Part shown: positions 58,985 to 64,000 of the stretch, piece after piece
How positions within the stretch are numbered: position 1 is the stretch's first letter
Layout of the letters: every line of letters begins with the position of its first letter
DNA from: Frigoribacterium sp. Leaf186
GTDB lineage: Bacteria > Actinomycetota > Actinomycetes > Actinomycetales > Microbacteriaceae
Direction of reading: 5' to 3'
Length of the DNA stretch: 64,000 nucleotides
Assembly: GCF_001423905.1 (NCBI RefSeq)
Contig: NZ_LMPQ01000001.1
Span: 577,043-641,042, forward strand
Position numbers and translations under genes: made by a program
The notes under the pieces: model-generated
What the model saw: the letters and a program-made list of their open reading frames with translations, nothing else
Told to the model about the DNA's origin: nothing
Databases searched by the model: none

Positions 58985-60184
58985 ATGGACTGGCAGAGCA
59001 CACCCGAGGACACCGTCCCGTCGAGCGTCATCAGCGAACGCACGCGCCTGGCCGTGCTGGGTCGCCCGCCGGTCACCGGAGCCTGGCGCGACGGCGACGA
59101 TCCCGGCGGACGCCGGTTCGAGACGCTCGACGACCTGCCGCTCGAGAGCGGTGTCACGCTGCCCCGACCCCGACTCGCGTTCGAGACCTGGGGCGAGCTC
59201 GCCGCCGACGGGGGCAACGCCGTCCTCGTGTCGCACGCACTCACCGGTGACAGCCACGTCGTCGGCGAGGCCGGCCCCGGGCACCCGACGGCCGGCTGGT
59301 GGAACGGCGTCGTCGGGCCGGGGCTCGCGATCGACACCGACCGGTGGTTCGTCGTGGCGCCGAACGTGCTCGGCGGCTGCCAGGGCAGCACCGGGCCCTC
59401 GTCGTTCGCCCCGGACGCCGTCGAGTGGGGCTCGAGGTTCCCGCACCTGACGATCCGCGACCAGGTCGCCGCCCAGGCCGCCCTCGCCGACCGGCTCGGC
59501 ATCGACCGGTGGGCCGCGGTCGTCGGCGGGTCGATGGGCGGCATGCACGCCCTCGAATGGGCCGTCACGCACCCGGCGCGCGTCGAGCGCCTGGCCGTGC
59601 TGGCCGCACCCCCCGTCGTGAGCGCCGACCAGATCGCCCTGAACACCGTCCAGCACGAGGCCATCCGCATGGACTCCGCCTACGACGGCGGCGACTACTA
59701 CGACGCGGTCGACGGGCCCTACCGGGGCCTCGCCCTCGCCCGACGCATGGCCCTGCTGAACTACCGCTCGCCCGACGAGCTCAACGCGCGCTTCGGACGC
59801 AGCTGGCAGAGCGAGATCTCGCCCCTCGGCGGGCCCGGACGATTCCAGGTCGAGAGCTACCTCGACTTCCACGGCAACAAGTTCACGCGACGCTTCGACG
59901 CGGGCAGCTACGCGACCCTGCTCGGAGCGATGAACTCGCACGACGTCGGACGCGACCGGGGCGGGGTCGCCGCCGCCCTGAACCGGGTCACGGCCCGCAC
60001 GCTCGTGCTCGGCGTCGACAGCGACCGGCTCTTCCCCGTGTCCGACCAACGGGTCGTCGCACGGCACCTCGCACACGGCCTCGACGGCGCCGACGTGGCG
60101 GTCGTCGAGAGCCCCTACGGGCACGACGGATTCCTCATCGAGACCGCCGCCGTGGGCGCGAACCTGCGCCGTCTGCTCGACTGA
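58985..60184 (+). CDS. metX: Homoserine O-acetyltransferase
   Basis: A 399-residue alpha/beta-hydrolase that activates homoserine with acetyl-CoA for methionine synthesis. The nucleophile elbow GGSMGGMHALEW (about 182), NVLGGCQGSTGPSS, and the catalytic Asp and His (DSDRLFP, GHDGFL) are visible. The active-site context matches acetyl rather than succinyl transferases only by family norm. The ATG has AGGA ten bases upstream. Confidence 0.96.
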   Translation: MDWQSTPEDTVPSSVISERTRLAVLGRPPVTGAWRDGDDPGGRRFETLDDLPLESGVTLPRPRLAFETWGELAADGGNAVLVSHALTGDSHVVGEAGPGHPTAGWWNGVVGPGLAIDTDRWFVVAPNVLGGCQGSTGPSSFAPDAVEWGSRFPHLTIRDQVAAQAALADRLGIDRWAAVVGGSMGGMHALEWAVTHPARVERLAVLAAPPVVSADQIALNTVQHEAIRMDSAYDGGDYYDAVDGPYRGLALARRMALLNYRSPDELNARFGRSWQSEISPLGGPGRFQVESYLDFHGNKFTRRFDAGSYATLLGAMNSHDVGRDRGGVAAALNRVTARTLVLGVDSDRLFPVSDQRVVARHLAHGLDGADVAVVESPYGHDGFLIETAAVGANLRRLLD

Positions 60185-60299
60185 CCCCACTTCGGCGGAC
60201 ACCCCGGGGTACAGTTCGCGACCGGTGCCGGATCGTTACCGGACCAATCCGCGATTCGGGCCCCGCACGACCCCCTGAGAAGGCGCTGGGTGTGAAAAC

Positions 60300-61517
60300 A
60301 TGAGGGGTCGCCAGCCGCCCGGCAGCAGCGACGACCCCGTCGGAAGCCACGCACGAACCATGGACATCTTCGCCCAAGAACGCGACCGTCTGCTCAGCAG
60401 CACGACCCGTACCCTGGGCGTCGCCTGCGCGGCGGTCTCGATCGTGGCCCTCGCGATCCCGGGCGTGACCGACCCCCTGCACCTCGCGGCCATCGCCCCG
60501 CTCGCAGCCCTGCTCGTCGTGTCGCTGCTGTTCGTGACCGGCCCGCGTGCCCGCCTCTGGGTGCCGGTCGGGCTGGCGGCGGGCATCGCCGCGACCGTGG
60601 TCGCCCTGCTGCCGGCCGGCGGCCCCGACGACGGGCCCCTCGCCACCGCGATCATCCCGCTGGCCGGAGGCGCGACGGCCGCCTTCAGCCTCATGCTCTC
60701 GTCGAGTCGTCCCCGACTGGCGACGGCGGTCGTCGCCTTCGTCGTCGAGCTCACCCTCGTCGCGCTCGCGACGGGTTCGCCCTTCACCTTCCCGGTGGCG
60801 GCCGTGCTGCTCGGCTGGGTGTCGTGCTTCGTGACCGGCCTCTGGCTCGGCCGCGCGGTGCCCCTCGCGGCACGGCGCATCTACAGCATCGGCAACGCCC
60901 ACCGGGCCGAGCGTCAGGCCAGCGAGACCGAGGCGCAGCGCCGACAGGGCGCCCGGCTGCTGCACGACACCGTGCTGGCGACCCTCACCCTGCTCGCGCA
61001 CTCCGGATTCGGCGTGACGCCCCAGGCCTTGCAGGACCAGGCCGCCGAGGACGCCCGCCTGCTGCGTCACCTCCGTCTCGGCGGCACGCCGCAACCGCAG
61101 GCGTCGGGAGACTACAGCCTCGAGACGGTCGAAGAATCGCCCCTGGGGCAGACCCTCGAGTCGGTCAAGCAGCGCTTCGGCCGCATGGGCCTCGAGGTCA
61201 GCTGGCACGGCACCGGCCAGGTCCTGCTGCCGACCCACGTGCTCGACGCCTTCTTGCTCGCCCTGGCCGAGTGCCTCGAGAACGTCCGGCGTCACGCCGG
61301 CGTCACCGAGGCGCACGTCACGATCATCCACGACGACTCGATGGTGCGGGCCATGGTCACCGACGCCGGGGTCGGCTTCGACCTGGCGGGCATCAGCGAA
61401 GAACGCCTGGGCTTCAAAGAATCCGTCGTCGGCCGGCTGCACGAGGTGGGCGGCAGCGCCCGGCTCTTCTCCTCGCCCGGCTCGGGCACGACCGTCGTCC
61501 TGGAGGCACCCCGATGA
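60300..61517 (+). CDS. Membrane sensor histidine kinase
   Basis: A 405-residue kinase with six N-terminal membrane helices (about 40-185) and little extracellular sequence. The HisKA_3-like segment ARLLHDTVLATLTLL (His, about 222) is followed by an ATPase domain with the N box LAECLENVRRHA (about 325) and the DAGVGFD G1 box. This is the NarL/LuxR-partner type. An alternative start at 60360 (MDIFAQER) is possible. It overlaps the next gene (ATGA). Confidence 0.9.
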   Translation: MRGRQPPGSSDDPVGSHARTMDIFAQERDRLLSSTTRTLGVACAAVSIVALAIPGVTDPLHLAAIAPLAALLVVSLLFVTGPRARLWVPVGLAAGIAATVVALLPAGGPDDGPLATAIIPLAGGATAAFSLMLSSSRPRLATAVVAFVVELTLVALATGSPFTFPVAAVLLGWVSCFVTGLWLGRAVPLAARRIYSIGNAHRAERQASETEAQRRQGARLLHDTVLATLTLLAHSGFGVTPQALQDQAAEDARLLRHLRLGGTPQPQASGDYSLETVEESPLGQTLESVKQRFGRMGLEVSWHGTGQVLLPTHVLDAFLLALAECLENVRRHAGVTEAHVTIIHDDSMVRAMVTDAGVGFDLAGISEERLGFKESVVGRLHEVGGSARLFSSPGSGTTVVLEAPR

Positions 61518-62764
61518 GCGTCGACGAGAACACCTTCGGCATCGTCCGTGGCCGACGCGCGGCCCGCGGCCTGCCCATCAGCTCGACCGGCGCCCGGTCG
61601 CTGCGCCAGGCGCGAGCTGCCGGCGCCACCCTCGGCACGGGCTACCTCGGCGTCGGCGCGGCCGTCGTCGCCGCCCTCCAGGCGGTCTACGGCCTGACGT
61701 TCTTCCTCAGCCACCTGTCCGCCTACCCCGACGTCACGCCCGCGCTCGTCTCGTGGCTGCTCTACGTCGCCACCTTCATCGGCACGGCCGTGCTCGTGAC
61801 CGTCCGCGGCGAGAGGCTGACGACGGGGGTCTTCGCCGTCATCGGCGTGGTCCTCGCCGTCGTCGTCGCGCTCGACTTCGTCGCGATCTGGCCCCTGCAC
61901 GACGTCGGCGCCTACGCCACGTCGAGCGTCTCGGTCGGCTTCGGCCTGCTGCCGATCGTCACCCTGAGGCCGGTGCGCGAGGTCGTCACCGCCACCGCGC
62001 TGCTCTTCGTGGCACTGGTCGTCATGGTCGCGGCCTCGACGCCCGTCACGAGCGACTCCGGGCCGCAACAGATCGCCGTCGTCGCCCTGGCCGTCCTGCC
62101 GAGCGCCATCGCCACCTTCGCCGTCCACCGGTTCCGGCGCATGGTGCAGGTCGAGCTCGACCGGGTGCTCGTCCAGAGCAACGTCTCGCAGCCGCGTTTC
62201 GCCGTGGGCATGCTCGCGAGCGACGAACTGGCCCGGCTCGACCTCGCCGCCGAGAAGCTGCTCGACGGGGTCGCCAACGGCGACGTCCCGTTGCCGCTGT
62301 CACCGAAGGTCGCCTCGCAGGCGGCCTCGCTCGCCACCGAACTGCGGTTGCACCTCATCGAGGGTCGACGCGAGACCTGGCTGCACCACGCCGTCACGGA
62401 GTCCGAGTACCTCGGGCGCTCGGTCTCGCTGGTCGACCCCTCGTCGCTGGCCGGCCTGCTCGCGCCGCCGCAGCGCGACGGCCTGCTGCAGGGCGTCTGG
62501 CTGCTGCTCGGCGACTCGAAGAGCCGTGCTCCGGGCACCACCATCCAGCTGACCCTCGGGCCCGTGACCGCCGCGTCGCAGTCGTTCGCCGGGCGGAGCG
62601 TCTGCGTGCCGGTCGTCGTCTCGACCACGGGCATCCGCCGCAACCGCGTCACGCCCGCCACCTGGAACGCCCTCGAGCGGGCCGGCGAGTACACCGTGTC
62701 GACCCACGAGTCGAGCGTCAAGATCTCGGTCGCCTGCATCGTCGACAACCCCGCCGAGACCTGA
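61514..62764 (+). CDS. Membrane protein resembling a degenerate histidine kinase
   Basis: A 416-residue protein with the same layout as the preceding kinase: a short basic N-terminus, six membrane helices (about 45-205) and a 190-residue cytosolic part. The phosphorylation-helix equivalent (AAEKLLDGVANG) lacks the histidine, and the N-box equivalent (RDGLLQGVWLLLGDSK) lacks the Glu/Asn pair; no DxGxG is found. It may be a pseudokinase partner. It sits between the kinase and the response regulator, with no recognised domain by eye. Confidence 0.65.
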   Translation: MSVDENTFGIVRGRRAARGLPISSTGARSLRQARAAGATLGTGYLGVGAAVVAALQAVYGLTFFLSHLSAYPDVTPALVSWLLYVATFIGTAVLVTVRGERLTTGVFAVIGVVLAVVVALDFVAIWPLHDVGAYATSSVSVGFGLLPIVTLRPVREVVTATALLFVALVVMVAASTPVTSDSGPQQIAVVALAVLPSAIATFAVHRFRRMVQVELDRVLVQSNVSQPRFAVGMLASDELARLDLAAEKLLDGVANGDVPLPLSPKVASQAASLATELRLHLIEGRRETWLHHAVTESEYLGRSVSLVDPSSLAGLLAPPQRDGLLQGVWLLLGDSKSRAPGTTIQLTLGPVTAASQSFAGRSVCVPVVVSTTGIRRNRVTPATWNALERAGEYTVSTHESSVKISVACIVDNPAET

Positions 62765-62810
62765 GCCGACCAGCCCCCGCGTGGTCTCCCCCGATCACCA
62801 CCCCCGCCCG

Positions 62811-62816
62811 TAGCAT
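62811..62816 (+). promoter_or_regulatory. Candidate -10 box (TAGCAT) before the response regulator
   Basis: TAGCAT lies 33 bases before the GTG, with GAAGG as Shine-Dalgarno between. It suggests the regulator has a promoter of its own besides read-through from the kinase genes. Confidence 0.35.
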
Positions 62817-62849
62817 GTTCACCACACCGTCCTGAAAGAAGGTCCCGAC

Positions 62850-63527
62850 GTGTCAGACCACGACGACCGCATCCGCCTCGCCCTCGTAGACGACCACAAG
62901 ATGCTGCTGGGCGCCCTCAGCGAGTGGATCCGCGGTGCCGCGAGCGACATCTCGATGGTCGCCGCCGTCGCGTCCTGGCCCGAGCTGCTCACGCACCCCG
63001 AGTTCCCGGTCGACGTCGTGCTGCTCGACCTCGACCTGAAGGACAGCATCCCGATCTCGCTCAAGATCAACACGCTCAAGACGACCGGCGTCAAGACCGT
63101 CCTGATGAGCACCTACTCCGAGCCCAACGTCGTCCGCGAGGCCCTCGCCGCCGGCGCCCTCGGCTACCTCGTCAAGAGCGAGGACGCCGAGATGATCGTC
63201 GAGGCCATCCGCTCGGCCGCCAAGGGCGAGTCGTACATCTCGGCCGAGCTCGACCTGGCCCTCAACGCGGCCGAGATCGGCGGCGTGCCCAAGCTCAGCG
63301 CTCAAGAACGCCGCGTCATGGCGCTCTACGGCGGTGGCGAGCCGGTCAAGGCCGTCGCCTACCAGCTCGGCATCAGCGAAGAGACGGCCAAGAGCTACCT
63401 CAAGCGCATCCGCGAGAAGTACCGGGTGGCCGGCTACGACGTGGGCACCAAGGTCGCGCTCCGGAAGCGCGCCATCCAGGACGGCATCCTGCTGCAGACC
63501 GACCTGCCGGCCCAGACCAGCTTCTGA
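62850..63527 (+). CDS. LuxR/NarL-family response regulator
   Basis: A 225-residue regulator. The receiver domain carries the acidic pair in LALVDDH, the phospho-acceptor Asp in VVLLDLDL (about 61), MSTYSE and YLVKS. The LuxR-type helix-turn-helix (about 150-205) reads LSAQERRVMALY ... AYQLGISEETAKSYLKRIREKYR. It is the output of the kinase pair upstream. Target genes are unknown; a downstream hairpin ends the unit. Confidence 0.93.
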   Translation: MSDHDDRIRLALVDDHKMLLGALSEWIRGAASDISMVAAVASWPELLTHPEFPVDVVLLDLDLKDSIPISLKINTLKTTGVKTVLMSTYSEPNVVREALAAGALGYLVKSEDAEMIVEAIRSAAKGESYISAELDLALNAAEIGGVPKLSAQERRVMALYGGGEPVKAVAYQLGISEETAKSYLKRIREKYRVAGYDVGTKVALRKRAIQDGILLQTDLPAQTSF

Positions 63528-63565
63528 GCCTCGGCCGGCTTCCGAGCCTCGGCGCGACCCCGCGA

Positions 63566-63597
63566 GACGGCCCGACTCCCTCAGGAGCCGGGCCGTC
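63566..63597 (+). terminator. Hairpin terminator after the response-regulator gene
   Basis: A 14-base stem with one mismatch (63566-63579 and 63584-63597) and a 4-base loop, 38 bases after the stop codon. The downstream sequence is only mildly T-containing (CGTCGTCTG). Confidence 0.6.
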
Positions 63598-63699
63598 CGT
63601 CGTCTGCCCCACCCGCGCCTCCCCGGCTCGACCACACCGTCGCGCCCCGTGCCTCGAGGACGTCCTGCGCAGGAGGCGCGGGCGGCGCCCCGACGGCGC

Positions 63700-64000
63700 C
63701 TACGCCGACACCGACTCGCGCTCGGTGGCGGTGGCCCGAGCCGTCGTGCGCTTGTCGTCGACGCGCTGCATGGCGAAGCTGATCGTGGTGAGGACGACGC
63801 CGGCGAGGGCGAGCACGACGCCGACCCACCCCGGAGCCGAGAAGCCCAGCCCGGCCGCGATGACCGCGCCGCCGAGGTAGGCGCCGAAGCTGTTGCCGAG
63901 GTTCATGGCCGAGTGGTTCAGGGCGGCGCCGATGACCTGGCTCTCGCCCGCGACCTCCATCAGGCGGGACTGCACCGACGGGCCGACGCTCGACCCGACG
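63700..64000 (-). CDS. MFS transporter, C-terminal part (cut by window edge)
   Basis: The last 99 codons of a major-facilitator permease; the rest lies beyond position 64000. The segment PSVQSRLM ... ALNHSAMNLGNSFGAYLGGAVIAAGLG matches helices 10-11 of the AraJ/YdhP (Cmx) drug- and sugar-efflux group. One further helix (GVVLALAGVVLTTISFAM) and a short charged tail follow. The substrate cannot be inferred. Confidence 0.82.
   Translation of the reverse strand, partial: VGSSVGPSVQSRLMEVAGESQVIGAALNHSAMNLGNSFGAYLGGAVIAAGLGFSAPGWVGVVLALAGVVLTTISFAMQRVDDKRTTARATATERESVSA

Overview
The window is a high-GC actinobacterial chromosome segment with short intergenic gaps, many GTG starts and long runs of 1- or 4-base stop/start overlaps. 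The gene orders hom-thrC-thrB-rho-prfA-prmC-tsaC-wecA-atp (all on the minus strand) and the kinase/PP2C/FHA/Fn3-protein cluster at the left edge are typical of the family Microbacteriaceae. The genus cannot be fixed from this sequence alone.

Left part (1-31.3 kb, mostly minus strand): a signalling cluster comes first, with an FHA protein, a PP2C phosphatase, a membrane Ser/Thr kinase and the start of a giant surface protein. It is followed by ogt, yaaA and the complete F1Fo ATP synthase operon (atpBEFHAGDC, led by an AtpI-like protein). Next come wecA, tsaC, prmC, prfA and rho, then the threonine/lysine genes hom, thrC, thrB and lysA, an LmeA-like protein and argS. A lipoprotein, a class-I amidotransferase, pdxH and tRNA-Arg(CCG) follow, and then a small accessory patch with a membrane protein, a serine recombinase and an orphan 71-residue gene behind a palindromic promoter.

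Right part (31.4-64 kb): an RhtA-like exporter, an envelope-stress block (TPM-domain protein, PspA, DUF1624-like membrane protein, arginase-family protein, crotonase), a CsbD-like protein, and an oxidoreductase operon. An iron-responsive region comes next: two siderophore-interacting-protein genes diverge from a five-gene Opp/Dpp-type ABC importer, with a good DtxR/IdeR box between them. Then come an amidase, an SMR pump with its TetR regulator and twin operators, a PAT-like acetyltransferase, an ung/peptidase S51/phosphoribosyltransferase operon, DUF2071, a glycosyltransferase, metY-metX, and a histidine kinase/degenerate-kinase/response-regulator trio. The window ends inside an MFS transporter gene.

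The most unusual signal is not a gene. The decamer GGAGGCGCGG occurs about 25 times by eye (17 times as AGGAGGCGCGG), on both strands, in coding and non-coding DNA, and sometimes as inverted pairs forming hairpins between genes. Base composition alone predicts about two copies. Its distribution resembles that of DNA-uptake or chromosome-architecture words. No CRISPR array, prophage, insertion sequence or obvious genomic island was seen.
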